NCBI GenBank assembly: GCA_033439295.1 | Contig: JAVTLE010000016.1 | Location: forward strand, 2,852,001 to 2,916,000 | From: Deuterostichococcus epilithicus | Lineage: Eukaryota; Chlorophyta; Trebouxiophyceae; Prasiolales; Stichococcaceae | Direction of reading: 5' to 3' | Length of the DNA: 64,000 nt | Part shown: piece by piece, positions 53,645 through 64,000 of the stretch | Numbering within the stretch: position 1 is the first letter of the stretch | How the letters are laid out: each line of letters begins with the position of its first letter | The notes under the pieces: generated by a model | Seen by the model: the letters and a program-made list of their open reading frames with translations, nothing else | Told to the model about the DNA's origin: nothing | Databases searched by the model: none | Made by a program: the position numbers and the translations under genes

Positions 53645-54071
53645 AGCTGTGTCCGGTGGTAGCCTGCCTGCCGCCGTGCAGGCGTGCAGATGGCTCGCGG
53701 GCGCGCAAGCTCGGCAGAATTGGTCGCGGAGCACCGCCGATTCACCGCCAGCGTTGGCTCGACCAACTATTCCACTACGATCCAAAGGGGCGCCCAACAG
53801 AGTTTTGCCAATCACTGAAAGGAGGTTAGTGCAATTCAGACGAACCCTTTGGTTCGGTTCTCAAGCATACGTACACACCCCTCGAGAACAAAACCAACAG
53901 TAAACTGCAGCCACCTGCTACCTACGCTGAACACCAACCGTTTTCAAACCTCCCGTCCCTCCAACGTGATATCGTCCGTGCCAGACGCCTGTGTGAGCCA
54001 ACGAAGCAAACATCGACCTCTGCTGTTGTCCAGAAGCTACCGTAGTCGCAACGGCAGCCGCTGCCTGTGAT
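53645..54071. other. Intergenic region between the PI31-like gene 3' end and the MBD gene start
   Basis: About 430 bp, AT-richer than neighbouring exons. It should contain the MBD gene promoter and the 3' UTR of the PI31-like gene. No gene seen. Confidence 0.5.
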
Positions 54072-55617
54072 TCAGCCTCTGCCGCTGCGCGACACCACAA
54101 TCCAAGCCACCGCCGCCGCCGCCACTGCCACAGACGCGAGGACGACAGGCCGCCGCAGGCCGCTGAAGACCGCGCCGTCCGGCCCAATCAAGCCTGCCGA
54201 GGCTGCGGCGGCGTCGCGCCCATCGGGGCTGCTGACGCCGCTTGCTGGGCTGGCGCTGCTGGCATCAGCCGCTGTCTGGGCCACGACTGAGCCAATGCTG
54301 GGGGCTGGCTGCTGGAAGGCGGGAGTGGCGCCCTTTGCGAGCGGGGAGCTGATGTACGAGGTCATGTACTCCCGCAGCTGCCCTTCGTTCTGGAGCACGC
54401 CTGCACACGGACGCACAGGACAGCTTGCGCACATTCCGTCGCTGAAACATGTGGATTGCAGCGGTTTCACTTCCAGGGTCGGCGCGCAGAGGCCTATGAA
54501 ACACGTTTCAGCACAACAGGCCACTCGGGCATCTCACCTGCCCAGCTGTCGGCCTCCAGTTTTGAGGCGTCCGCCATGTAGTTTGCCGGCACCAGCCCCA
54601 GGTTGTGAATGTTGTGGAGGTTATTCTCCTGCACAAAGCTAGGCAAGCGACCATGAAAGACTGACACAGAGCAGTTGTCTGTGCGCCGCTGCAATTTGGC
54701 ATGGGCTGACAACCCAGCGCCGAAGCTTCAGTGGCAGGTGGCCACGCAAACATAGCTGCCATCGCAGCCAGAAGAGATGGGCCGTGGGCACAGCAAGCGC
54801 AGCATACCTCAAGACCCTGCACAAACATGCGGCCGGAAACCTCCTGGAGCGACAGGTGCAGAACGAAGCGGTTGGCGCAGCCATCTCTGCGGAACAGCAG
54901 GACAGGGGCCAGTCGGCTTGCTAGGCCGCAGCAGGGCTGGACCAAGGCCCCAGCAGCTCGTGGGTCCACACGGCGCGTTTCAGCCGTCTTTTTGCACAAA
55001 AAAGGTGATCAGCGAGCTGGAGGAAGCAGCAGGTCGCCGGGCACCGCCGCGAGGAGTAGACTCGATGCTGCTCAAGCGGCGTGATAGCCATGACGCTGTC
55101 AGAAACACACCTGGCGTAGTTGAAGACCCACTCATTCTGGAACTTGCCGTTCCAGTCGCTTTGCGGCACGTAGCTGGGCGGCCCCGCAGATGCGTCCGTC
55201 CTCCGGAAGCCAGCATCCACCATGAGGCCTGCGGACAGCGCCCATGGTGCCGGAGGGGTACAATCGGCATGTGACTGCAAGTTGGCTGACGTGCGCTGCG
55301 GCCGGTTCCCATCGCCCAGGTTCAATCTTGTACGCTGATGGGTGGCGCATGCATGTCAATGCCAAGTCGTCAGCAGCATCCGCCGCATTGCGCGGCACGA
55401 TTCGACAGCAGGATACGTGGTGCGAGGAGACGCATGCCGTGAAACCGATACGGGACAGCGTCTCGGCAACAGACGGATGCCGAAGCGAGAACTCACAGTG
55501 GGCGGCGAGGGAGACCACGGCTGCCGCGCTGCCCGGCTTCACATACTGCGGCGCGGGCAGCGCCTTGCCCAGCAGCGACTCGACCGACTCGCCGTCGGCT
55601 GGAGCTGTTGCTGCCAT
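54072..55617 (-). CDS. PI31-like proteasome regulator candidate with C-terminal membrane anchor, 245 aa
   Basis: Five exons join in phase: 55497-55617, 55111-55228, 54808-54886, 54538-54628, 54072-54400. Residues 30-140 resemble the N-terminal domain of PI31/Fub1: an AAVVSLAAHCLMVDAGFRR helix (compare the family's vvHalMleaGF), then a beta-rich part (SDWNGKFQNEWVFNYARDG, RFVLHLSLQEVSGRMFVQGL) and a short NLGLVPANYM strand in the place of the family's LNVxDYV. PI31 proteins bind and modulate the 20S proteasome through this domain or a Pro-rich tail. Here the tail is not the usual Pro/Gly/Arg region but ends in a single hydrophobic segment, PVVLASVAVAAAAVAWIVV, followed by SRSGRG, which looks like a tail anchor. 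The exon structure is secure; the family assignment is by pattern recognition and moderate only. It could be an unrelated tail-anchored protein. Confidence 0.7.
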
Positions 55618-56208
55618 TCTGTGTCCACTTTGAACGGCAGACACGTTGGTGACTGCGCCGACCTGCTGGCGCGAAGGCGCTACTTTGCCGTCGAGCTTTC
55701 GGAATTCTCTCGATCTGACGCTGCAATGCCGGCACGTTTGAGGTCGCGTGCTCGGGCGCACAGCAACGCGCGTGTGGCCAACGGCGTGCGGTCGATGTCG
55801 GATCATGCCGGACGCTTGCAGCAGGAACTGTGAGCCACCGCCTAATTGTGGGATGGAAATGGTCTGCATTTCTGCAATGGGCGGTTGTTAGATGGCGCGT
55901 CCAGTCAGCTTTCACAGTCCTGTGCTGTGCTTGAATACCACGACTCTCTTGTCACCTGGATGGCCCAGTAGAGCAGCATGCATGGATCGACGACACCACG
56001 GGGGCGCGAGCTCACCATCAACAAGCATCAAATAACCAGCAGAACAAAGCCACGCTAGAGCGACGCGGCGCATGATTCATGCGCCGCAGCCTTGAAGAAG
56101 AATGAAGCAATGACGGGCGGAGTCGCAGCTTGTAGTTTTTTGTTCACACAAGCTGCACGAGCTGCAAACACGGCATTGAGAGCGGGCATAGAAGCCTCTG
56201 ACTCTGCC
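55618..56208. other. Intergenic region between the MSP gene 3' end and the PI31-like gene start
   Basis: About 590 bp without a credible frame. It should hold the PI31-like gene promoter and the MSP gene 3' UTR, both on the minus strand. Confidence 0.45.
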
Positions 56209-59200
56209 TCACGCCTCTGCCACACCTTCCCGGGATGATCGCCGACCTGCTGTCGGGGAGAAACCCTCCCGCATGTCGCCCCAGTCCTGGCCCTGGTGTT
56301 GTGAGGCCGCTGCAATGAGCAGCCCGGAGCGTAGCGTCATGAGACGCTGCATGATCGCAATCGCTTCCCAAGGACAACGTGAGGCCGAATGTCATGCAAT
56401 TGTGAAGCAAAGTCTTGTCAGCCATGCATGCGGCACATGTCCGTGCAAGCAGCCCGTGCATAGGCGTCATCAGCAGCAAAGGCGCCAGGGCACAGTCGCA
56501 CCTGCGGAGGAAAACGCATCGCGCAGGCTGCCGCTGCCGGGCCCGGGGTTGCGCAGCGTCGACCGCAGCATGGCTGCTAGGTTCCGCGCGGGCGACTCCG
56601 GCACTGACTCGCTGCCGCTGCCGCCGCTAGGCACCACCTTGCCGGGCAGCAGCTGCCGACCGAGCAGCAACAGGGCTCAGGGTCTGGTGCACCACAGAAG
56701 CAAGCTGCTCTGTCCGTGCCACCTCCAAGACAGGCTTCCGCAGCAGGGCAGTTCAGTTCGACCGGCAGTGTTCGTCACCATCGGCTGCCGACACGTCCTC
56801 AGCCACGCCGGTGCCACACCCGCACGTTGGTGTGTACGGCTGTACAGTCGTACACATTGCAGTCACAACAGCATCGTCGGTCCCAGCAGCAGGGCGCACC
56901 TCCATCAACAGGTCCGAGCGGGATGAGGAGGGGCTCCTCTCCAGGCCGCCGCAGCCGTTGGCGCTGTCCCTGCTCGACACCCGCTTGACGAGTGCGGGGC
57001 TGGCGGCGCCGTTGCCCGGCGGCGTGCCGGGCGGCGTCCCCGGCGGCGTGTTTGGTGCATTTGCGCCTGCCACAGGGCCGGACCACGGAGGGAGCTAAAG
57101 CAAGCATACCGATGAGTCGACGGGATCCGCAGCCTTTGACATATCAGTTCCGACCTTCAGCAGTGCACCGCTTCAATATGCTGCCTGCCTGCATCTGCCG
57201 TATGCTGGATGCATCAGCTGCCCAGCAACTGTGGCAGACGCCGCGCAATGCAGCACACATTGCCGCTGCACGCACCTGACGCACCAGGGTCACGGGCCGC
57301 CGAGCCATCCGCACTCGCCATCGACACATAGGAGTCAGGCGCCGCCTGGAAGGCGTCCTCGACTCGCCGCATGGGCGGCGGCTTGTAGTCGCTGCCCGCC
57401 GTCGCCGGAGTGTGGCGGCCAGCCCCGGCGCCGGGCTTGGCGTCTGGCGACATGGCGCCGCCAGCGCTGCGGCCTTCGGCCACGTTGTCAGTGCCGCTGG
57501 CGCCGTCCTGCTGCTGCCGCGCGAAGGTGGGCGTCGAGGGCGGCGAGGGAAACAGGTCCTGCGGCTTGGCGGTGTCGATGTCGGGCGTGCGCCGCACCGC
57601 CAGTGGCGACTCCTTGCGGCTGCCGGGCCGCGCCGTCGGCGTGGGGAACAGCTCACTGGCCGCCGGCACGCCGCTGACAATGGTGGCCAGCTGGCTGCGC
57701 GTCACCATGGGCGGCGGCAACCGGTCCGGGCCGCCGGCAAAGCTGGATGAAGCCGCCGACATGCCTGCGATGAGCGTGCGGGTGCATCTTGCAGGGCGGT
57801 CGGATCTGCCCAGCGACAAGCTGCCCGTCCTGTGGTGCAGCCGCCGAGGCACGTTGCAGCCGCTCGCAGGCTGGACAGAAAAGTGCGGTTGGGCCGTAGT
57901 GGGCCACGCGCCAGACAGGCGTGGCTGCCAGGTGAAGCCTCGACTGCCGGGTGCAGCCGCGGCAGCAGCCACAGCCCAGGACGCCCATGAGTATCGCTGG
58001 GTGCGCCAGCATAGGGGCTGCGACGATTGAAATTCAGACAGAAGAAAGCGACATTCAGACGGCCAAACTGCGGGACGAGGGGGCGCACCGGCGGCAGAAG
58101 GCGAGGACAGGCCGTCATCGCTGTTGGCACCAGAGTGCTCGCTCTCCTCCAGCCACGTGTGCACATTGCGATTCAGCTCCTCCATTTGCTCCGGCTCCAG
58201 TTCTGCAGTAGCGGGTTTGGCGATGCGGTGGAGGAACTTTTGGCACTCAGCGCAGAGCTTCTCCAGCTGCATGCATGCTCCAGCTCCAGCTGTTGGCTGC
58301 TCGCGTCTCAGCCGCCTCCCGCAGGAATGATGCAAGTCATCATTGCTTGCGTGATTGCTGATAACACGTGACATCCCTTCAGCCACATGTACGCTGACCC
58401 GGATGGCCACATGCTTTGCTCCTCCAGGTACTAGCTAGTTAGATGTGCTGGATCCAAACAGGTGCCGCTTCGCATGCCAAGTCCAAGGTTGCCAAACCCA
58501 AAATCTCGCCTGGAGAGAGTGGCGAGGTCACAGCAGATTGCGACAGAGGTCCCACTGGCAGAGAACTGCCCTCCAGCCAATGGACTCACCGGGCTCGAAG
58601 AGCGTCTCGACGAGGTCCAGAGCCACGCCCATCTGCTGCGTGCTGATGACGCCGTTCAGCAGCAGCAGCTCGCTGAACTTAGTGAGGCAGGAACGGTGGC
58701 CGTCCAGCCCCTGCTCCTCCGCTATGGCCATCAGCGAGGAGCGGATCTCCTTCTCCAGCGGGCTGGCCACCGGCCGCAACGCCTTGCTGTCACCAGCGCC
58801 GCTGCTGCCGATGAGGCTCTGCGCATTGTGCACCTGCGTCTGCAGGGCAGGAGCCCGACGCACGTGTTACGGCAAAACGCCTCGTGGGTGAAGGGTCTAG
58901 CTCCAGGGCAGCAGGGTCGGCTCGCAGACAGTTGGAAATGTTTCCAGCCAGACGGCAACATGATCGGCCGCGCTGTCGGCAGCAGTGCAGCGTCGCCGGT
59001 TCGCAGCGCCGCACTGCTGGCGTGCATCAAGTGCACGTCAGCATGTAGGTCTGGATGCAGTCAGCACGCCCTGGTCTGTACTACTGCAGGCAGTACATGC
59101 AATTGCAGTCTGTAGTACAGACGACGATGTTGAGCACAACCAGGCTGCAGAGCTCGGGTTCTTGACTGCTAGACCATCTGAGACATTGACCAGGGTGGGT

Positions 59201-60461
59201 GCAGTCTGCTTCAGGCACTGCGGGCACCGCGGCGCCCGCCAATCCTGGCGCCGCAAGTGCGAAGCCCGCCCCGGGAGGGCGCGTCCGACCGCCGGCCGTA
59301 GCACTGGCAGGGCCAGCGCCCGCGCGTTGTATGCTCAGATCATGCAGTTGAGACGGAGGAGGTGACAGGGCACTCACGATGCTGACGCGCAGTTTGTGAT
59401 CCTGCACTTTGAACTTCTGCGCCTTGAAGGCGCTGGTGTCCGGCTGCTGGCCCGGCAGGATGGGCAGGCTCTGCACCAGGAAGCGGTCCCGGCAGTGCTG
59501 CAGGTCCGGCGTGAAGTCGCCCTGAGCCACCAGCACCAGCTTGACGTGCGCTGTCTCGCCTGGCGCCACTGCGGCAGCAATACAAAGCCAGGCCTCAGAG
59601 CTGTGACGATTGAGCTCAGGCATGCGCCCAGCAGTGTACACGGTCAAGAATGGATGCGGCAGCATCATATCCAGCGCCAAGCCGCGATGAGGCGCGCTCT
59701 CGCCGGCTCATGGGTGATATGGGTTGCTGGGATCGCTGCCACAGCTGAGCCCGCCGACGAAATCAGCGCTGCATCGGTGTATGAAGTCCGCATTTGAGCG
59801 TCGTTATAGCGTCCAGGCTCTGCATGCTGCTCCCTGCCGCGGTCCGCCGTCGCAACGAGGCCTTGCGATCCGCCTCGCCACAGCCGGACGCGACCACCTA
59901 GAAGGCCGGCCGCCTTGTGCAACGCGCGATCATGCCGAAGCCGTGATTGCCACTCACGACTGCGACTGCGGCGGCTTAGGGGGCCTGCTGCGTCACGGCG
60001 CCGGACGCTGCTGACGCCTGGCGTACGAGACAACGCACAGCCAAATCTGGTCAGCACGGGGGAGGGGTCTCCGCAGAGACAGGGCGGGCTCACCGACGCC
60101 GATGTTCGGCCGCACGCGGTACCGCTCCGTGGCCGTTGTCTTCACTTTGAAGGCTATGTATGACGGCGACGAGTTGCGCAGGCTCGCCGTGAGCAGCGTG
60201 TCCACTCCCAGGCGCATGGGAAATTCCAGCAGCTCCGGGAACACCTGTGCGGGAGCACCCGGCATCAGCTATTGTAAATATCCAGGGTGCAGCCAAGTGT
60301 ACCGCGACCTTGAACGTGGTAGTGGTCGCAGGTGTCCTTGCCTGCAGATGGCGCCCCGCCATCGTGGCTTGCAGCTGGTCGAACGCCTCCGCGTTGGCGA
60401 GGCGCAGGCTGTCAGCCGGACCCTCGATCCCGGCAGCGCCCTCGTCGTGGGCCTGCGGCAT
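56209..60461 (-). CDS. VAP-like MSP-domain protein with extra conserved helical domain, 603 aa
   Basis: Nine exons join in phase: 60342-60461, 60094-60244, 59378-59568, 58590-58839, 58089-58289, 57285-57764, 56900-57066, 56502-56652, 56209-56309. After a 35-residue leader comes a major sperm protein (MSP) domain: VFPELLEFPMRLGVD, IAFKVKTTATERYRVRPN, VVAPGETAHVKLVLVAQ, HCRDRFLVQSLPI. The FKVKTT...YRVRPN core is the VAP signature that binds FFAT motifs. Next is a helical segment (CLTKFSELLLLNGVISTQQM) that is also present in the divergent gene downstream, then CAECQKFLHRIAKP. A long Ser/Pro-rich tail with repeated TPPG ends in QDWGDMREGFSPTAGRRSS. No transmembrane anchor is seen, unlike typical VAPs, so the protein is probably soluble. 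The first intron uses a GC donor (GCAAGG). The role may be an adaptor at membranes or the cytoskeleton. Confidence 0.88.
59074..59122. repeat. Small intronic inverted repeat
   Basis: GTCTGTACTACTGCA and TGCAGTCTGTAGTACAGAC are near-complementary arms around a loop of about 15 nt. It lies in the intron between the third and fourth exons of the minus-strand MSP gene. Confidence 0.5.
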
Positions 60462-61331
60462 CGACGGTGCTTCGCCGCAGATCGGGGCAACGCGCTTTTG
60501 ACACAGGCAAAGTGCTTCAAGGGGGTTCAAGGTGAATCTCGTATGGCGACAAAACAAGCACTGGTATGTACTCTTGCCGCCGCGATCGCGCCCGCACGCT
60601 GCAAAGGCAGCTTTGTTGGCTGATCGTTTGCCCCAACCGGCACGGTGGGCTCACACGTCACCTGCCGGCCAGGTTCTGTGGCTTGCGGCCTGAGAGCCAG
60701 CCGTGAAGCCAGTCCACGATGTGGCAGGACGGTTGGCAAGTGGCGGCGGTCTAGGAAGCACGTGTATCTTGTTCCTGGTGCAATAGCGTGCGGCAGGGCT
60801 GGTTGATCTGTTCGGCCCTGCACCTCCAGCTTCTTGGGCCGGATTTGCAGATGGCGTTAGGCTGTCCCTCGAGTAGACGCGCCCGTGCGCCGTTCCCCGG
60901 CCGGCAGGCTACCGTGGTGCTGATGCTGCAGCCCTGAGATCCAGGGCCCGGCCGCTGACCGACAACTGTAGTCAGGCCAGCCCACTCGTGTGGGGTGCCT
61001 CACAGCACATACACGCAGGTGCACGAGCACGCTGCTGGCTTGGTGCGACGGGCCTCGCGCATGCCAGTAGGGCAGCTGCATCAGGGTGGTGCTGCTGGTC
61101 TCTTGACTTGAGCAGCTGAAGACGGGCCCTGGGCGCGGCTCGCGCGCACGCAAAAGGTACTTGCTGTTGTTGCTTTGGCCTCAGCGCGTGACATGCCAGT
61201 CCGCACTGTCGCATGGGTTGGCAAGTGAAACTCCTCTGTCTGGTCCTGCAAAGGCGCGAAACCCGCTGCATCTGCCTTGACACACAGATCGATTTGGCGC
61301 TTTCCACGCCGCAGGCGCGCCGCTTGCAGCC
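60462..61331. promoter_or_regulatory. Bidirectional 5' region of the divergent MSP gene pair
   Basis: About 870 bp separate the start codons of two related MSP-domain genes transcribed away from each other. It must hold both promoters and 5' UTRs. No TATA box or repeated operator is obvious. Short open frames overlap it in conflicting directions and are not credible genes. Confidence 0.45.
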
Positions 61332-64000
61332 ATGTCGGGCCTGCAGATCAACCCCACGCAGCTGCACTTCAAAGCGGTGGTGGGCGCGGACGCGCCCGTC
61401 ACTCTCACGCTATTTAACCCGCACCCCGTGGAGCGCATCGCCTTCAAGGTGCACTGCAGCTGTTTTGTTTGCAGAGCGATTTTCATGTGAAGTGGCATGC
61501 GGACCGGCATCCTCACTTCATGTTGCTGTTGATGCATGCCGATGTGCAGTGTCGGCAGTTACCGAAACTGAGTTGAGCAGTCCGCCACAGCGCATGCCCT
61601 GCCGCCGCCCGCAGATCAAGACGACGGCGAGCAGCACCTACCGGGTGTGGCCCAACAGCGGGTCGCTTGAGGCGGGGGAGACGGCGCGCGTGCAGGTCCT
61701 GCTGCTGGGCACCAAGGTGGACCTGACCGACCCGGTGTGCGTCGATGAGTGCCGCCGCGACCGCTTCCAGGTCAGTTTGCACGTCGGGTGGCGCGCTGAT
61801 GGTTGCGATGGGCTGCGCGGAATGTGAATGCCCAGGGATGCACACGGGGTGCCGACAGCTGCTCAACAGCGGAGGTGTAGTGCAACAGCACTGGCGCGCT
61901 GCATGTGGAGATGGCGACGGAGGTCCTGGTCGTGTTCCCGACCCGCCAGCTGCACGTGGCGGCGCTGTACTGCAGCGCTGCACAAGGCGGAGACCGCGGG
62001 CACCCACGGTGACTCACCGCAGATACGCGCTTGCTGCGCAGGTGCAGTTCATGCCGCTGGCGGAGGGGCAGGCCTTTGACAACAGCCTGTTCAAGCTGTA
62101 CGCGGGGCTGGTGCGCGACATCAAGATGAGCGTCAGCATGGTGAGTTCGAACCCTCGATGTTCAAGGCCTTGCTGTAGCCCCGGACCGCACGCACGCTGG
62201 TAGCCCGGTTGCAGCAGCAGGGGACGGGAGCAGGCAGCATCTGAGCACGTCATTGGTCGCATGTGCGTCTGGTGCTGCCGCCAACCTGCACAGCTGCGCG
62301 TGCAATCCGTGAGTCCTGGCCACCAGGCCACCACCGCTGATATCTGATCTGTTCTACCCCTATCCCGCTGCATGCCCTATGGCAGCCACGCGAGCAGGTT
62401 TCGTGCAGGAGCCTGATGCTGTCAGAAACTGCAATGGAAAACGCAGGTTTGGGGACAGACCGATCACATCTCGATTTTCACACTCGAACAGGACATCGTG
62501 GATGCCGCGGAGGCGGCAAACGGGGGCCACGGCGGCGAGGAGGCGTCCCCCTGGGAGGGCATGGTGCGCATCGCGCTCATGCGCATGATGGCGGACGAGG
62601 AGCGGGAGGCGGCCGCCAGCGCGGCGTGCCTGACCAAGTTCTCGGAGCTGCTGGTGCTCAACGGCATCATCAGCAGCGAGCAGATGTGGGCCGCCTTCAA
62701 CCTCGTCGGCGACATGTACCAGACCTCCGGTGCGGGCCCAGCCTTGCCGTGCTTCGCCATGCTGCAGCGGGCTGAGGGGAACTCCCACACGGACCTCGCC
62801 TTGCGGTGCTGCTGAGCCGCGGCCAGAAGGGCCGTCCTTGCACCGCTGGCCATCGCAAGCAGCCGTTCGCTGCGGGGGTGCTGCCCGCTGATGCAGGCGC
62901 CTGCAATCTGATGAACGCTTGGTGCCGATGTCGTTGCGTTTTGCAGGCGAGGGGCAAAAGACCGTGTCCAAGGTGGAGCAGTGGCTGGAGCACCCCGACG
63001 TTCTGAACGTGGTCGACCCCGACGCAGGTGGGCCTTGGCCTGCTTACCTAATCCGCATGTGCCAAGCCCGGCGGGACGCGGTGCGAGTGTGACGGCACCC
63101 GTCTCAGACCTGGCCGTCAAACCGGCCTGTCCGCCTGTACATGCTAGCGGTGCGTCCACCGCAGCGCACTCCACCAGGCGGCCACTTCAGCGGAATGCGT
63201 GTACCACCCAGTCCAACATGGCAGAGAGCTCTGCAAAAGCAGGCTTTCGAGTTGGCAACCTTCCTGCTCGACAAGCTTGTTGTTTTTCATACGTATTCAC
63301 TCATCATGCAGCCTCGGAGCGGCGCAAGGGCAGCGACTCCAGCGGCGACAGCTTCTCAGAGCGCTCCGGCGAGCCAGGCGCGCTGCACACACCGCACGAG
63401 CGTGAGGAGGCCATGCCGCACAGCCGCCGCGACGGCGAGGGCGAGGAGTCGTATCCGGCTTCGCCCTTTTCTCAGCACACCGGCGAAGGAGGAAAAGCCG
63501 GCGCCGCCGGCGCAATTACGGGCCTCCCGGAGGAGTACGCCTTCGCGCCGCTGGACGCGGATGGGCCGACAGGCGCGGATGCTGTCGGCTTCCGCGATGC
63601 GCAAGAGACAGCGCCGCCGCTCACGGCGCCGGGCTCGGCGCAGGGCTTCGGCTCGGCGCACTCGGCGGATCCGCGGCGCCCCGACAGCGTGTCAGACGTC
63701 GAGGACGTGTCCATTGGCGAGTCCGCTGACCAGCTGGCCGAGGTAGCGCGCCTGGCCAGCGAGCGGAGCGGCAGCGGCGGCGACGGTGAAGGCAGTGGGG
63801 CCTACTCCGACAGCGAGGATTCTCTGGATGCGGAGATGGCAGCAGCGCGTGCCCTGGCGGCTGGCGGCGGCGGGCCCAACGGCGATGCGGACAGCTTGGT
63901 GGAGCAGCAAAGGCAGCCGCCAGAGCCAATTGCGGGCGGCACCAGGCACGACGTCAATGCCAGCTTTGCAGCGGCGCGGGAGGCGGCGCCGGTGGCGCAA
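61332..64000 (+). CDS. VAP-like MSP-domain protein, second copy, with acidic Ser-rich tail (partial, runs off the window)
   Basis: Exons in phase: 61332-61448, 61615-61770, 62042-62140, 62492-62729, 62947-63027, 63312 to the window end. The MSP domain starts almost at the N-terminus (MSGLQINPTQLHFKAVVGAD) with the VAP-type core IAFKIKTTASSTYRVWPNSG and SLEAGETARVQVLLLG, and ends RRDRFQVQFMPLAEGQ. A helical block follows (ALMRMMADEEREAAASAACL, then TKFSELLVLNGIISSEQMW) that matches the divergent paralog. The last exon stays open for 229 codons and is Ser/Asp/Glu/Gly-rich, for example PDSVSDVEDVSIGESADQLA, probably disordered. Start chosen at the ATG directly before the MSP fold. The gene is incomplete at its 3' end, so a membrane anchor further on cannot be excluded. 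Confidence 0.86.

Overview
This window reads as nuclear DNA of a green alga, most likely a GC-rich trebouxiophyte (Chlorella-like) chlorophyte. The grounds are: many short exons split by roughly 100-350 bp introns with GTGCGT/GTGCGC-type donors and TGCAG acceptors, several GC-AG introns, TGTAA motifs (the chlorophyte polyadenylation signal) after stop codons, TTTAGGG-type motifs, and plant-type gene content. The lineage is an inference; no rRNA or organelle marker is present. No tRNA, rRNA, CRISPR array, transposase or viral gene was seen.

Layout: (1) 0.45-14.0 kb, minus: a very large U-box/Armadillo-repeat E3 ligase gene of about 30 exons. (2) 15.25-24.6 kb, plus: condensin subunit SMC2; I could join 25 exons with matching phases into 1180 residues. 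(3) 25.7-28.7 kb, plus: a kelch beta-propeller gene, followed by a small helical gene or its C-terminal continuation (28.9-30.3 kb). (4) 31.2-60.5 kb, minus, seven co-oriented genes: a BASS-family plastid transporter (406 aa), acireductone dioxygenase (203 aa), NADP-type glutamate dehydrogenase, a HAT3.1-like PHD-finger protein with an AT-hook (869 aa), a protein with two methyl-CpG-binding-type domains, a tail-anchored PI31-like proteasome regulator candidate, and a VAP-like MSP-domain protein (603 aa). (5) 61.3 kb to the end, plus: a second MSP-domain gene, divergent from the first and sharing an additional undescribed domain with it; it runs off the window.

The genes form no operon. They are ordinary housekeeping and regulatory genes: chromosome condensation (SMC2), chromatin reading (MBD and PHD proteins side by side), protein turnover (U-box E3, PI31-like), nitrogen and methionine-salvage metabolism (GDH, ARD), plastid transport (BASS) and membrane-contact or cytoskeletal adaptors (MSP pair). 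The most interesting points are the divergent MSP gene pair with its shared extra domain, the adjacency (possible fusion) of a two-MBD protein with a PHD protein that has lost the land-plant homeodomain, the tail-anchored PI31-like protein, and a 128-nt imperfect hairpin inside a U-box gene intron.

Gene models below were built by hand from codon phase and splice motifs. Exon boundaries are exact where listed, but none has transcript support.
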